Part shown: in pieces, positions 14,184-24,291 of the stretch
How positions within the stretch are numbered: position 1 is the stretch's first letter
Layout: every line of letters begins with the position of its first letter
NCBI GenBank assembly: GCA_009701305.1
Contig: WLKK01000006.1
Span: forward strand, 1-32,445
Source of the DNA: Actinomycetota bacterium
GTDB lineage: Bacteria > Actinomycetota > Actinomycetes > Nanopelagicales > Nanopelagicaceae
Length of the DNA stretch: 32,445 nucleotides
Reading direction: 5' to 3'
Translations under genes and position numbers: made by a program
The notes under the pieces: model-generated
Seen by the model: only the letters and a program-made list of their open reading frames with translations
Told to the model about the DNA's origin: nothing
Database searches by the model: none

Positions 14184-15908
14184 TCATCTCTTTCTGTATC
14201 CAGCCGGACATTTTGGATTTGCGCCAGAGAACTTCTTGGTCGCTTTCCCTTTAGTGCAGGTAATTATTATTACTTTTTTAACAACTGCAGCACTTGGTGC
14301 TTTCGCTACTTCGGATTTCGCTACTTCAGATTTTGCTACTTCGGCTTTAGCTGTTTCGGCTTTAACGCTTTCCAGCGGTTTATCCTGCATTAATTTAACT
14401 TTTATAGTTGGGGATGAAAAAGTGAAATTTTCTGCTTGTAATTTAATAAATCCAGTTGTTGCATTCTCGCTAACTAACACAGTTGCAACTTGAGTAGAAT
14501 TATCTGCTGAAACCACTTCTACAGTTGCAGCTATCGGGGCGTTTGAAAAGCCGTAATAGCACCGCGCCGTGTCGGCGCGCACAATGTAGGTATAACTGCC
14601 TTTGAACAAAGTTCCATCATTATTTAGATGAATTCCGGCAACTCTGTAATTTAGTGTTCCATCCTTAAATTCAGGCGGTCCTCTATCAAAAATTGGCGCA
14701 TTTGTTACCACAAGCCCAAGCAATTTGGTTTGATCATTAGAACAACCCGTAAACCCGTTATTAGCAATCGCACTAATATTCCAAAATATAGAATTTGTCT
14801 CGCGCGAGAAAGACAACCCATATACATTTTCAGCTTTTGGTGAGAATGGCTTCAGATAGCTTTCAAATGCCGAAAACAAATCAAAATCGCCCGCATAGGG
14901 CGGCGCATCTATTCTGGTTATCGTTTGAGCCGCTAAGAAATCTGGATAAGTTTTAGACGGTGCCCCTAATCCGTTGTCGTTAGACGACCCTGAGCCTGGA
15001 CCAGTACCCCAAGGCCATGCTCTTCCAATAGTATAAAAATCAGTTAAAAACTTTTCTAACTTAGGGTCTTTAGCGATATCCGATTTTGCTACAGAAGCTT
15101 TTAGCTCAGGAACCAGAGTGACGTCACCTTCAATACGAATTTGGTTGTAGACATAATCTATTGGTGACACTGAAAAGTCTGCATTTTGCATTCGTCCGAA
15201 AATCCAGCCAGTTAAATAGTTATCCATTCGAAGTGTGAGTGAAATTCTTTCCGAACCAGTGAAATTCATTGAATCTACACATTTTCCTTGCAACGCAAAT
15301 TCGCGACAATTTGTTCCAGGTTTAATAGATACTGGGAAAACGGAGCCTTTAAAATCACTTGGAGTTACCGGACATGTAATTTTTGCTGTGTTTCTATCGC
15401 AGACAGATATCAATCTTAAGAGGACATGTGCAGCATAAAATTTTTCCGAACCATCAGGATTTAATTCACTACTTTTCCAAACAGATAAACCTCCGCCCGC
15501 TGGCATCTGCCTAGTTCCCACCTTGTATGAAGCTATTTTTTGACCTGTACTTTCGCCATACAAAGTCAACTTTTCCATAACACTATTTGAGTTTTTTGCT
15601 TCTACGTTTTCCACACAGGCCCTGTCCAATTCAGTTACACAAGGACGTAAAATCAAATCTGCATAAAGTGAGTCGTACTCAGCGCACTTTGGATCTTCCA
15701 ACCCCGTACACCAATTTTGTTTATTCGTTGATCCCATTCTGGTGTTGGCATAGATCGTAGATTCCTTCCAAAGTCCAAAACTATTAGCTTTAAACTCTGA
15801 AGCTACTATTGCATCAGCTGCTTGAGCCGGAAGAACCTCGCTGATTGTAGAAGCTAAAACACTGAAGGAGAGCAGAAGTGCATAAATTATTTTCATGGTA
15901 TTTCTCAT
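14184..15908 (-). CDS. Secreted protein, paralog 2 (signal peptide, Cys-rich, AKxE hinge, basic C-terminal tail)
   Basis: 574 residues, no function recognised. Signal peptide MRNTMKIIYALLLSFSVLASTISE, with likely cleavage after AQA (residues about 28-30). It shares with paralog 1 the pairs C..(Y/F)ADLILRPC...RACVE, the block YLTGWIFGRMQNADFSVSP, the KLLGLVVTNAPI and ARCYYGFSNAPI segments, the QDKPL stretch, and the tail TCTKGK...PKCPAGYRKR. Before the tail is a low-complexity hinge of five-residue repeats (AEVAK/SEVAK). It has a strong AGGGGAG ribosome site 4 bases before the ATG. It follows pyk by 52 bases, and its promoter may lie in the 3' end of pyk. Exported or surface-attached location is inferred; the tail may bind the cell wall or act as a sorting signal. 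Confidence 0.82.
   Translation of the reverse strand: MRNTMKIIYALLLSFSVLASTISEVLPAQAADAIVASEFKANSFGLWKESTIYANTRMGSTNKQNWCTGLEDPKCAEYDSLYADLILRPCVTELDRACVENVEAKNSNSVMEKLTLYGESTGQKIASYKVGTRQMPAGGGLSVWKSSELNPDGSEKFYAAHVLLRLISVCDRNTAKITCPVTPSDFKGSVFPVSIKPGTNCREFALQGKCVDSMNFTGSERISLTLRMDNYLTGWIFGRMQNADFSVSPIDYVYNQIRIEGDVTLVPELKASVAKSDIAKDPKLEKFLTDFYTIGRAWPWGTGPGSGSSNDNGLGAPSKTYPDFLAAQTITRIDAPPYAGDFDLFSAFESYLKPFSPKAENVYGLSFSRETNSIFWNISAIANNGFTGCSNDQTKLLGLVVTNAPIFDRGPPEFKDGTLNYRVAGIHLNNDGTLFKGSYTYIVRADTARCYYGFSNAPIAATVEVVSADNSTQVATVLVSENATTGFIKLQAENFTFSSPTIKVKLMQDKPLESVKAETAKAEVAKSEVAKSEVAKAPSAAVVKKVIIITCTKGKATKKFSGANPKCPAGYRKR
14301..14360. repeat. 15-bp tandem repeat inside the secreted-protein gene (4 units plus a decayed fifth)
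   Basis: Successive units TTTCGCTACTTCGGA, TTTCGCTACTTCAGA, TTTTGCTACTTCGGC and TTTAGCTGTTTCGGC, then a degenerate fifth. In the minus-strand frame they encode the AKxEV-type pentapeptide hinge before the C-terminal tail. The 15-base period keeps the frame, so unit number can change without disrupting the gene. Confidence 0.85.
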
Positions 15909-15960
15909 TTTGCTCCCCTAATAACTCCAGTGCTAATGGGCGTAAGGCTAGAACTTAACC

Positions 15961-17400
15961 TCACCTATAGGCAGGCACAACCCCTGCAATAGCATCCCCG
16001 ACTCGGTGAACCCGCATTGCATTGGTTGAACCAGGTATTCCAGGCGGACTTCCAGCCACAATCAATATGAAATCACCAATATTTGCTCTCTTGCTCTCAA
16101 TTAATTTGCTATCAATCTGCTTAACCATTTCATCAGTATGGCTCGCGGGTGGAATCACAATTGATTCAACTCCCCAACTAAGTGCCAGAACTCGAGAAGT
16201 TCTAACATCTGGAGTTAGCGCCAACATAGGAATTGGAGAGCGAAGGCGCGACATTCTTCTCGCGGAATCCCCACTTTGAGTGAATGCAACTAGAAATTTT
16301 GCTCCGACAACTTCACCAACTTCTGCAGCCGCTTTTGTAATTGCACCGGCGGTTGTATGTGGATTATGACGGAGTGGTGCAACGGTGTCCAAGGCTTCTT
16401 CTTCGGTTTTAGCAATAATTCTGGCCATCATCTCAATGGTTTCAATTGGAAATTTTCCAACACTTGTTTCCCCTGAAAGCATTAAAGCATCTGCTCCATC
16501 TAGTACCGCATTAGCGCAATCATTTACTTCAGCACGTGTTGGACGAGAATTTGTCATCATCGAATCAAGCATTTGAGTAGCAACAATTACTGGTTTTGCA
16601 TTTTCACGGGCAAGAGTAATGCAACGTTTCTGAACCAATGGAACTTCCTCCATCGGAAGTTCTACTCCCAAATCACCACGCGCCACCATGATTGCATCAA
16701 ATGCTGCAACTATCTCTTCTAAATTTGCAACTGCTTGTGGTTTTTCAATTTTTGCAATTACCGGTATCCGAACTCCAGCACTATCCATGATTTGATGCAC
16801 GCGTTTAATATCTGCCGCATCGCGAACAAATGAGAGCGCTATAAAATCTGCACCCATCCCGATCGCCCATTTCAAATCTTCTTCATCTTTTTCAGAAAGC
16901 GCCGGCACGGATACTGCAGCTCCTGGCAAATTTAAGCCTTTATTGTTACTTACGGTTCCGCCTTCTAAGACAATAGTTTCAATTCTTGGAGCCTTTACAG
17001 AAGTAACTTCTAAAGCTACTCGTCCATCATCAATTAATATCCGATCGCCAATTTTGCAATCCCCTGGTAACCCCAAATATGTTGTAGAGGAGATATTTTC
17101 ATCGCCTTCAATTACCTCAGTTGTGATTGTGAACTTTGCACCTTTGATAATTTCATGAGAACCATTTTTGAATTTACCTAATCTGATCTTTGGTCCTTGC
17201 AGATCCACAACAATTGCAACCGAAAGATCGGCTTTTGCTGCGGCTTGGCGCACCATTTCAAAGGTTTTTTCATGACCTTCCCGCGCCCCATGCGAAAGAT
17301 TCAATCGCGCCATATTCATACCTGCAGCGATCATCCGATCGATCATTACGGCGTCTTCAGTGGCCGGACCTAAAGTACAAACTATTTTGGCTCGACGCAT
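15961..17400 (-). CDS. pyk: Pyruvate kinase
   Basis: 479 residues, usual length. Converts phosphoenolpyruvate and ADP to pyruvate and ATP in the cytoplasm, the last step of glycolysis. The N-terminus MRRAKIVCTLGPAT and the NMARLNLSHG block are diagnostic. The B domain covers about 70-170, the catalytic Lys is in IAKIEKPQA (near 220), the metal/PEP motif is ARGDLGVELP (near 245-254), and MLSGETSVGKFP follows near 310. The C-terminal domain ends RVHRVGDAIAGVVPAYR. A TAGAAT box ends 6 bases before the ATG and no Shine-Dalgarno sequence is present, so a leaderless transcript is likely. It lies 54 bases downstream of gltD on the same strand. Its 3' tip was copied in the duplication described at 14104. 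Confidence 0.97.
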   Translation of the reverse strand: MRRAKIVCTLGPATEDAVMIDRMIAAGMNMARLNLSHGAREGHEKTFEMVRQAAAKADLSVAIVVDLQGPKIRLGKFKNGSHEIIKGAKFTITTEVIEGDENISSTTYLGLPGDCKIGDRILIDDGRVALEVTSVKAPRIETIVLEGGTVSNNKGLNLPGAAVSVPALSEKDEEDLKWAIGMGADFIALSFVRDAADIKRVHQIMDSAGVRIPVIAKIEKPQAVANLEEIVAAFDAIMVARGDLGVELPMEEVPLVQKRCITLARENAKPVIVATQMLDSMMTNSRPTRAEVNDCANAVLDGADALMLSGETSVGKFPIETIEMMARIIAKTEEEALDTVAPLRHNPHTTAGAITKAAAEVGEVVGAKFLVAFTQSGDSARRMSRLRSPIPMLALTPDVRTSRVLALSWGVESIVIPPASHTDEMVKQIDSKLIESKRANIGDFILIVAGSPPGIPGSTNAMRVHRVGDAIAGVVPAYR

Positions 17401-17406
17401 GAGGCA

Positions 17407-17412
17407 ATTCTA
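17407..17412 (-). promoter_or_regulatory. Candidate leaderless -10 box (TAGAAT) of pyk
   Basis: On the minus strand TAGAAT ends exactly 6 bases before the pyk ATG, in the gap behind gltD. No ribosome site is visible. The -35 region is weak (AGAATG at 17 bases). Confidence 0.55.
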
Positions 17413-17454
17413 CTTGTTTACTACTGCCTCATTCTTTAAAAGAGTTAAATCCAG

Positions 17455-18912
17455 TTAAACAGTTAAAGATCGATCTGTAGGCTCGATTGGAGCAGGCAAT
17501 TGAGTGCGTCCCATTAAGGAGCGATCAACTGCTGCGGCTGCTGCACGTCCTTCAGCAATCGCCCAAACTATGAGTGATTGCCCACGTCCAGCGTCACCGC
17601 AAACGAAAACACCTTCAGAAGTGCTTTCAAAATTCTCATTACGGGCAATATTGCCACGGTTATCTAATTCAACCTCTAATTGAGTTACTAAAGGAGATTT
17701 TTCTACTCCAGTGAATCCCATTGCTAGGAGAACTAAATCAGCTGGAATCTCTTTTTCAGATCCTGCAACTTTTTCAAATTTTCCGTTTTTGAACTCTGTT
17801 TCGACCAGACGTAATGCTTTTACATTTCCATTATCATCACCAAGGAAAGATTCAGTTGAAACTGCAAATAAGCGCTCACCTGATTCTTCATGTGCACTTG
17901 ATACTCGATAAATCATTGGGTAAGTAGGCCAAGGTTGTGTAGATGGTCTCTCCCCTGTTGGTCTAGGCATGATCTCAAGTTGGGTAATACTGGCTGCACC
18001 TTGGCGAATTGCAGTGCCCAGACAATCTGCACCGGTATCTCCGCCGCCCAAAATTACAACATGTTTTCCACTTGCATTTATTGGAGGTGGTCCACTTAAT
18101 TCAGCGAGCCCCTGTTTGTTGCCCCAAGGTAGGTATTCCATGGCTTGATGAATTCCATTTAACTCACGTCCTGGTACTGGAAGGTCCCGCCAATTAGTTG
18201 CACCAATAGCAAGAACTACCGCGTCATATTTAGTGCGTAGATCTGATCCAGTTATCTCAACACCAACATCAACGCCAGGTCTAAATCTGGTTCCTTCAGC
18301 TTTCATCTGATCCAGACGCCGATCCACAATACTTTTCTCCATCTTAAACTCAGGGATTCCATAACGAAGTAATCCGCCGATCTTCTCAGCCCGCTCATAA
18401 ACTGCGACTGTATGGCCAGCGCGAGTTAGTTGCTGCGCGGCTGCCAATCCTGCAGGACCTGATCCAACAACTGCAACCGTTTTACCGGTTAGGCGATCTG
18501 GAATCAGCGGTTTAACTGATCCACTACCGAATGCTTCCTCAATCGTTCTTAGTTCTACCTGCTTAATCGTTACTGCATCCGAATTGATTGCTACTACGCA
18601 AGCAGTTTCGCAAGGTGCCGGACATAGCCTGCCGGTAAATTCTGGAAAATTATTAGTTGCATGCAATCGTTCAATTGCTTCTTCTTTTTCTCCACGCCAA
18701 ATCAAATCATTCCACTCTGGAATTAGATTTCCGAGCGGGCAACCTTGGTGACAAAACGGAATACCGCAATCCATGCAACGGCCAGCCTGTTTTTGCAAAT
18801 CTTCAAAAGGCTGCTCTTCGTAAACCTCTTTCCAATCCCGAATCCGAACATCAACTGGACGCCTAGTTGGTGTTTCCCGCTCGGTTTTCATAAAACCAGT
18901 TGGATTAGCCAT
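17455..18912 (-). CDS. gltD: Glutamate synthase, small (beta) subunit
   Basis: 485 residues. Passes electrons from NADPH through FAD and Fe-S clusters to the large subunit for glutamate synthesis. N-terminal Fe-S ligands are [17 protein letters not shown] (near 47-65) and CPAPCETAC (near 96-105). The FAD fold [13 protein letters not shown] is near 150, NADPH-binding GGGDTGADC near 290, and the FAD-binding C-terminal segment [22 protein letters not shown] lies near 440-465. Its ATG lies inside the end of gltB (8-base overlap) and is preceded by GGAGG at 6 bases, so translation is coupled, which suits a one-to-one complex. Confidence 0.97.
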   Translation of the reverse strand: MANPTGFMKTERETPTRRPVDVRIRDWKEVYEEQPFEDLQKQAGRCMDCGIPFCHQGCPLGNLIPEWNDLIWRGEKEEAIERLHATNNFPEFTGRLCPAPCETACVVAINSDAVTIKQVELRTIEEAFGSGSVKPLIPDRLTGKTVAVVGSGPAGLAAAQQLTRAGHTVAVYERAEKIGGLLRYGIPEFKMEKSIVDRRLDQMKAEGTRFRPGVDVGVEITGSDLRTKYDAVVLAIGATNWRDLPVPGRELNGIHQAMEYLPWGNKQGLAELSGPPPINASGKHVVILGGGDTGADCLGTAIRQGAASITQLEIMPRPTGERPSTQPWPTYPMIYRVSSAHEESGERLFAVSTESFLGDDNGNVKALRLVETEFKNGKFEKVAGSEKEIPADLVLLAMGFTGVEKSPLVTQLEVELDNRGNIARNENFESTSEGVFVCGDAGRGQSLIVWAIAEGRAAAAAVDRSLMGRTQLPAPIEPTDRSLTV

Positions 18913-21900
18913 GAGTTGCCTCCATTACATAAGTTTCGCGTGGCAATCCTTCAGCTTCCGCACGATCCATGGCAGCAAGCACGCGAGCGTAATCTCTTGG
19001 CATCACCATAGAGATGCGATCACTTCCAGATTTCCAATCATCCAATAACTCTTTGGCAACTAATGAGCCAGTTTCGACAAAGTGGTTTGAAATAATTTTA
19101 TGCACTAATTCTTTTTGTGCCTCAGGCATCACAAGCACATCCACCATCTCACCATTAACTAGTGCTGGATTTAAATCAAGAATAAATATTCTTCCACCGG
19201 ACATACCTGCTGCAATATTTCGACCAGTTTTTCCTAGAATTACAACAGATCCACCAGTCATGTACTCACATGCATGATCTCCAACGCCTTCAACAACAGC
19301 AGTAGCACCTGAGTTGCGAACACAGAATCGCTCACCAACAACTCCGCTAATGAAAATTTCGCCGAACGTTGCTCCGTATCCAATTACGTTACCTGCTATT
19401 ACATTCTCATTTGCTGCAAAAGTTGCTTTCTCATCTGGACGAACAACAATTTTGCCGCCAGATAAACCTTTACCTACATAATCATTTGCGTCACCATATA
19501 GGCGGATTGATAATCCTTTTGGAATAAATGCTCCAAGTGATTGTCCAGCAGAACCATGAAGTGAGATATCGATGGTTCCCTCTGGTAATCCAGCGCCACC
19601 AAAACGTCGCGTGATTTCAGAGCCCAGCATCGTTCCAACTGTGCGGTTAACATTTCTAACCGCCATCTCGATCCGAACTGGTGTCGCGTCTTCGAGAGCC
19701 GGTGCTGCTAATTTAATTAACTCTTTATCCAGCGCTTTGTCCAAGCCGTGATCCTGAGTGATGGAACTTAATCTTGGACCTGCTGGCACATCAGCAAGTA
19801 GTGGTGAAAGGTCTAATCCACTGGCTTTCCAATGATCAACAGCAGCTTTGGTTTCAAGCGCTTCAACTTGGCCAATCGCCTCTTTGAGCGTTCTAAAACC
19901 TAAGGATGCCAATATTTCGCGAACTTCTTCGGCAATGTATTCAAAGAATGTTTCCACAAACTCTGGCTTACCATTGAATTTTTCACGCAATTTTGGATTT
20001 TGGGTTGCAACTCCGACTGGGCAAGTATCAAGGTGACATACGCGCATCATTACGCACCCTGAAACTACTAATGGAGCAGTCGCAAAGCCATACTCTTCAG
20101 CACCTAGCAATGCCGCAATAACAACATCGCGCCCAGTTTTAAGTTGTCCATCTGCCTGAACCACAATCCGATCACGCAAACCATTTAACATCAAAGTTTG
20201 TTGAGTTTCGGCAAGTCCTAACTCCCATGGTGCTCCTGCATGTTTCAAAGATGTAAGCGGAGATGCTCCAGTTCCACCATCATGGCCAGAGATTAAGACA
20301 ACGTCAGCATGAGCTTTACTAACTCCAGCAGCAACGGTACCTACTCCAACTTCAGCAACTAATTTCACGTGAATGCGTGCCTTATCATTTGCATTTTTTA
20401 AGTCGTGAATTAATTGAGCTAAATCTTCAATTGAATAAATGTCATGGTGAGGAGGAGGCGAAATCAGTCCAACTCCAGGAGTTGAATATCTGGTTTTTGC
20501 AATCCACGGATAAACTTTTTGACCAGGCAACTGTCCGCCCTCGCCTGGCTTAGCTCCTTGCGCCATCTTGATCTGAATATCATCAGCGTTAACAAGGTAT
20601 TCACTTGTCACACCAAAACGACCGCTGGCGACCTGCTTAATTGCAGATCTCTTTGAATCACCATTTGCAATTTTAAGATAGCGATCTGGGTCTTCTCCAC
20701 CTTCACCAGTATTGGACTTTCCACCCAATCTATTCATCGCAATTGCTAATGTCTCGTGGGCTTCTTGGGAGATCGAACCATAAGACATCGCACCGGTTGA
20801 GAATCTCTTAACAATCTCTGAAATTGGCTCCACTTCATTGATTGAAATAGCAGTTTTGTTTGAACTCTTAAATGTAAATAGTCCGCGCAGAGTCATTAAA
20901 TCTTTAGTGCGTACATCAACTTTCGTCGTGTATTTCTTGAATAGTTCATACTGTTTATTTCGGGTTGAGTGTTGCAATAAGAAGACGGTTTCTGGATCGA
21001 AAAGGTGCGGCTCTCCATCTCTTCTCCATTGATACTCACCGCCAGTCAAAAGTTTTTTAGCACCAGGAATTTCACCGCCTGGAGGATAGGCAATGTGATG
21101 GCGAGCAATAGCTTCATCAGCGACAGTTTCAAGATCTATTCCACCAAGACGAGAAGTGGTTCCTGAGAAATACTCATCGACTAATTCATGCGATAAACCG
21201 ACTGCTTCAAAAACTTGAGCTCCGGTATATGAGGCAATGGTTGAGATTCCCATCTTTGACATAACTTTCAAGACTCCCTTACCAAGGGCCTTGATTAAAT
21301 TCCGCACCGCTTTTTCAGGGGTAACTCCGCTAATCACACCTTGGTGTACCAGATCTTCAACGCTTTCCATCGCGAGGTATGGATTAACTGCTGCTGCTCC
21401 ATAACCAATCAAAAGTGCAACATGGTGAACTTCGCGCACATCTCCTGCTTCTACTACTAATCCAACTCGGGTTCGTGTTTTTTCGCGAATTAAATGATGG
21501 TGGATCGCTGAAGTTAAGAGCAATGAAGGGATAGGAGCGTTCTCAGAATCTCCATCACGATCTGAAAGGACAATAATGTGTGCACCATCTTTTATTGCAT
21601 CACTAACTTCACGTCTAATCTCTTCAATTCGGGCACGTAATCCTTCGCCACCCTCCGAAACTTGGAATAATCCACGCACGATATGAGACGCGAATCCTGC
21701 TTGGTTTCCATCCGCATTTACGTGAATAATTTTTGCCAACTCATCATTATCTATAACCGGAAATGGCAGCTGAATCTGGCGACAAGAAGCCGCTGTTGGA
21801 TCTAATAGATTTTGCTCAGGTCCAAGTGAAGCGCCTAAACTGGTAACTAATTCTTCCCGGATAGCATCAAGTGGTGGGTTAGTTACTTGAGCAAAAATTT

Positions 21901-23425
21901 GGGCAAAATAATCAAAAAGTAATCTTGGCCGTTTCGACAAAACAGCTATTGGGGTATCAGAGCCCATTGATCCAAGTGGTTCAAGTCCAGATTTTGCCAT
22001 TGGCGCCAAAATGATCCGCAACTCTTCTTCGGTATAACCGAATGCACGTTGCCTTCTAACTACGGATGAATGTGGATAAATAATATGTTCACGTGCTGGT
22101 AAATCTTCTAATCGCACCATCCCAGCTTGTAACCATTCTCCATACGGAGCAGCGTTTGCCAGGCTATCTTTAATCTCTTCATCTTCAACAATTCGGCCTT
22201 GTTCGATATCAACAAGAAACATACGACCAGGTTGCAATCTGCCTTTACGTACAACATCTTCTGGTTTGAAATCTAATACTCCAACCTCACTTGCTAATAC
22301 AACTAATCCATCTTTTGTCACCCAATATCGAGATGGGCGTAACCCATTACGATCTAAAACAGCGCCAATTTGATTTCCATCAGTAAAAGTTACACAAGCA
22401 GGTCCATCCCATGGCTCTATTAATGTCGAGTGGAATGAATAGAAATCCCGTCTTAGTTGCGAAATAGTTGTGTTATTTTCCCACGCTTCAGGAATCATCA
22501 TCAACATTGCATGTGGCAACGAACGACCACCTAGATATAAGAGTTCGAGTACTTCATCAAATGAAGCAGAGTCAGATCCACCTTCGGCAACAATCGGGAA
22601 TAACCGTTTTAAATCACCAGGAATGAGATCACTTTCTAGCAAGCTTTCGCGTGCCTTCATCCAATTTCGATTTCCTTTGACTGTATTGATTTCACCGTTA
22701 TGCGCGATGTAACGGTAAGGGTGCGCAAGTGGCCATGAAGGGAACGTATTTGTTGAAAAGCGTGAGTGCACTAACGCAAGTGGTGAGTGCAACCGCTCAT
22801 CTGACAAATCTGGAAAAAACTCTTCTAACTGCCCAGTGGTAAGCATTCCTTTATAGACAAGGGTTCTGGAAGATAGGGATGGAAAATAAACAGCTAGCTC
22901 ATGTTCTGCCCTTTTGCGAAGTGCAAATGCTAAGCGTTCAAGAACTAATTCACTTTCATTTTTTAAACCTGAGACGAAGAGTTGCTTGAAAATTGGCATT
23001 ACAGATTTGGCGGTATTGCCGAGAATTGAAGAGTTTACTGGGACATCGCGCCACCCAAGAATTTTTAAACCCTCTTCTTTTGCAATCGCCTCAATCCGTG
23101 CTATCGGCGCATCAGATGCTAAAAATGCAATTCCCGCGGCATATGAGCCAGCGGCTGGTAAATCAAAATCAGTTACGGCACGCAAAAATAAATCCGGAAT
23201 TTTAATTAGAATTCCAGCACCATCGCCGCTATCCGTTTCAGCACCAGATGCACCACGATGCTCTAAGTTACGTAATGCTGTTAACCCTTGCGCCACAATT
23301 TCATGAGTGGCTTTCCCAGTAAGGGTGGCCACCATTGCAACGCCGCAAGAATCCCGCTCATTTTCAGGGTTGTACAACCCAGAAGCTGGTGGGAAATTAG
23401 AGAATTTGCTTTTCATGCTTGCCAT
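18905..23425 (-). CDS. gltB: Glutamate synthase, large (alpha) subunit
   Basis: 1506 residues, the full family length. Transfers the glutamine amide nitrogen to 2-oxoglutarate. A propeptide of 26 residues precedes the nucleophile C27 in RDSCGVAM. The class II amidotransferase domain follows (with [12 protein letters not shown] and AHNGEINT) to about 430. The central domain spans about 480-770 and the FMN synthase barrel about 820-1190, with GEGGEDP, the loop [13 protein letters not shown], and the 3Fe-4S cysteines in [15 protein letters not shown]. The C-terminal beta-helix runs from about 1260 with Gly-rich turns. ATG 23425 is chosen; Met4 is an alternative with almost the same product. The upstream region has a TATAAT box, an inverted repeat and a tandem repeat, described separately. 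It is the first gene of gltBD and perhaps reads into pyk. Confidence 0.97.
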   Translation of the reverse strand: MASMKSKFSNFPPASGLYNPENERDSCGVAMVATLTGKATHEIVAQGLTALRNLEHRGASGAETDSGDGAGILIKIPDLFLRAVTDFDLPAAGSYAAGIAFLASDAPIARIEAIAKEEGLKILGWRDVPVNSSILGNTAKSVMPIFKQLFVSGLKNESELVLERLAFALRKRAEHELAVYFPSLSSRTLVYKGMLTTGQLEEFFPDLSDERLHSPLALVHSRFSTNTFPSWPLAHPYRYIAHNGEINTVKGNRNWMKARESLLESDLIPGDLKRLFPIVAEGGSDSASFDEVLELLYLGGRSLPHAMLMMIPEAWENNTTISQLRRDFYSFHSTLIEPWDGPACVTFTDGNQIGAVLDRNGLRPSRYWVTKDGLVVLASEVGVLDFKPEDVVRKGRLQPGRMFLVDIEQGRIVEDEEIKDSLANAAPYGEWLQAGMVRLEDLPAREHIIYPHSSVVRRQRAFGYTEEELRIILAPMAKSGLEPLGSMGSDTPIAVLSKRPRLLFDYFAQIFAQVTNPPLDAIREELVTSLGASLGPEQNLLDPTAASCRQIQLPFPVIDNDELAKIIHVNADGNQAGFASHIVRGLFQVSEGGEGLRARIEEIRREVSDAIKDGAHIIVLSDRDGDSENAPIPSLLLTSAIHHHLIREKTRTRVGLVVEAGDVREVHHVALLIGYGAAAVNPYLAMESVEDLVHQGVISGVTPEKAVRNLIKALGKGVLKVMSKMGISTIASYTGAQVFEAVGLSHELVDEYFSGTTSRLGGIDLETVADEAIARHHIAYPPGGEIPGAKKLLTGGEYQWRRDGEPHLFDPETVFLLQHSTRNKQYELFKKYTTKVDVRTKDLMTLRGLFTFKSSNKTAISINEVEPISEIVKRFSTGAMSYGSISQEAHETLAIAMNRLGGKSNTGEGGEDPDRYLKIANGDSKRSAIKQVASGRFGVTSEYLVNADDIQIKMAQGAKPGEGGQLPGQKVYPWIAKTRYSTPGVGLISPPPHHDIYSIEDLAQLIHDLKNANDKARIHVKLVAEVGVGTVAAGVSKAHADVVLISGHDGGTGASPLTSLKHAGAPWELGLAETQQTLMLNGLRDRIVVQADGQLKTGRDVVIAALLGAEEYGFATAPLVVSGCVMMRVCHLDTCPVGVATQNPKLREKFNGKPEFVETFFEYIAEEVREILASLGFRTLKEAIGQVEALETKAAVDHWKASGLDLSPLLADVPAGPRLSSITQDHGLDKALDKELIKLAAPALEDATPVRIEMAVRNVNRTVGTMLGSEITRRFGGAGLPEGTIDISLHGSAGQSLGAFIPKGLSIRLYGDANDYVGKGLSGGKIVVRPDEKATFAANENVIAGNVIGYGATFGEIFISGVVGERFCVRNSGATAVVEGVGDHACEYMTGGSVVILGKTGRNIAAGMSGGRIFILDLNPALVNGEMVDVLVMPEAQKELVHKIISNHFVETGSLVAKELLDDWKSGSDRISMVMPRDYARVLAAMDRAEAEGLPRETYVMEATHG

Positions 23426-23472
23426 TGAATTTGCGCCTGTCCTTCTAGCTTGTTAAGTAATTGCTTTCGAAG

Positions 23473-23490
23473 CGGGACAGCGCTGGCCCG
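23473..23490. promoter_or_regulatory. 18-bp inverted repeat in the gltB leader, candidate operator or hairpin
   Basis: CGGGACAGCGCTGGCCCG is self-complementary except for one pair (A/G). It lies just downstream of the predicted gltB start point, between the TATAAT box and the start codon. It could be a dimeric repressor site or the stem at the 5' end of the mRNA. GC-rich in an AT-rich gap. Confidence 0.5.
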
Positions 23491-23498
23491 AGAAGGAA

Positions 23499-23504
23499 AT
23501 TATA
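23499..23504 (-). promoter_or_regulatory. Candidate gltB -10 box (TATAAT)
   Basis: A perfect TATAAT on the minus strand, giving a leader of roughly 65 bases before gltB. No consensus -35 is seen at 16-18 bases, so activation by a bound factor is possible. Confidence 0.5.
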
Positions 23505-23539
23505 GCCGGAATATCTCTAGCGTGCGATTTCCAGAATAT

Positions 23540-23581
23540 GACAAGCCTGACAAGCCTTACGAGCCTTACGAGCCTTACGAG
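23540..23581. repeat. 9-bp tandem repeat overlapping the VIT stop, upstream of the gltB promoter
   Basis: Units GACAAGCCT, GACAAGCCT, TACGAGCCT, TACGAGCCT and partial TACGAG run without interruption. The last units overlap the TAA stop of the VIT gene. Relative to the gltB TATAAT box the array starts about 35 bases upstream. It could be a binding array, or slippage in free spacer. Confidence 0.85.
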
Positions 23582-24285
23582 ATGGTGACATGGACTAATT
23601 GACCGATCCCGGCGGTTACCAGCATTGCTAGTGATCCCCCAAGCAAAATGCGTGCGGTCGGACGCAAAGCCCCAGTTCCGGCAATCTTTGCCCCGGTGAT
23701 TCCAGCGATTACCAACCCAATCAAAGTGATTGCCACAATGGTAGTTGTGCGTCCATTTGGAGTTGGAGCGAACATTCCTAGCATTGGAATTAATCCACCT
23801 AATGTGAATGCTGCCGCTGAAGCAACCGCTGCTTGAGTTGGTCGAGCCCTGGTTTTGTGATGTTGACCGAGCTCGTCTCGCAAATGTGCAGCTAGCGCAT
23901 CATGATCATGCATCTCTTTGGCAACTTGCAACGCTAGCTCTTTTGGTAATCCCCGGGCAACATAAATTTCGGCTAACTCTTCTAGTTCGCCTTCTGGATC
24001 TACAGCTAAGTGACCAGCCTCGATTTTGCGATCGGCATCTTCAATATCTGTTTGCGAACTAACAGAAACATATTCGCCCGCAGCCATGGACATGGCACCA
24101 GCTGCAATACCTGCAAATCCTGCAGTCACGATTGCATTTGTGCTGGCTTGCGCAGCGGCAACACCAATCATCAAACTTGCAGTGGAAACTAGCCCGTCAT
24201 TTACACCCAAAACCGCAGCTCGCAACCATCCAGAACGGTGAGTACGGTGCTCTAAATTTCTAATGTAAACATCTTTAAGTGGCAC
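23575..24285 (-). CDS. VIT/CCC1-family membrane metal transporter
   Basis: 236 residues from a GTG start (track shows Met). Family members move Fe(II) or Mn(II) across membranes. The first helix has the signature GWLRAAVLGVNDGLVSTASLMIGV (about 18-42), then AAGAMSMAAGEYVSVSSQ (about 62-80), the usual Met/Glu-containing second helix. A charged cytoplasmic stretch rich in Glu, Asp and His (about 80-145; EMHDHD, HHKTRA) is the likely metal-binding region, followed by three hydrophobic helices to the C-terminus. Length and topology (5 helices) match bacterial VIT proteins. It lies 9 bases after lgt, but TAACCT ends 6 bases before its GTG, so it may have its own leaderless start. Direction and metal are not readable here. 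Confidence 0.9.
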   Translation of the reverse strand: MPLKDVYIRNLEHRTHRSGWLRAAVLGVNDGLVSTASLMIGVAAAQASTNAIVTAGFAGIAAGAMSMAAGEYVSVSSQTDIEDADRKIEAGHLAVDPEGELEELAEIYVARGLPKELALQVAKEMHDHDALAAHLRDELGQHHKTRARPTQAAVASAAAFTLGGLIPMLGMFAPTPNGRTTTIVAITLIGLVIAGITGAKIAGTGALRPTARILLGGSLAMLVTAGIGQLVHVTIS

Positions 24286-24291
24286 GAGAGT

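Noticed and set aside
12369-15908. Insertion sequence or transposon as the cause of the duplicated genes
   Set aside because: No transposase, terminal inverted repeats or target-site duplication is visible. The copied unit includes the pyk tail, so a simple tandem duplication explains it.
22914-23306. Plus-strand 130-residue ORF opposite gltB
   Set aside because: Antisense shadow of the GltB amidotransferase domain; no start signal or motif.
23540-23581. CRISPR-like array
   Set aside because: The repeat unit is 9 bases with no spacers and no cas genes are present; it is a simple tandem repeat.
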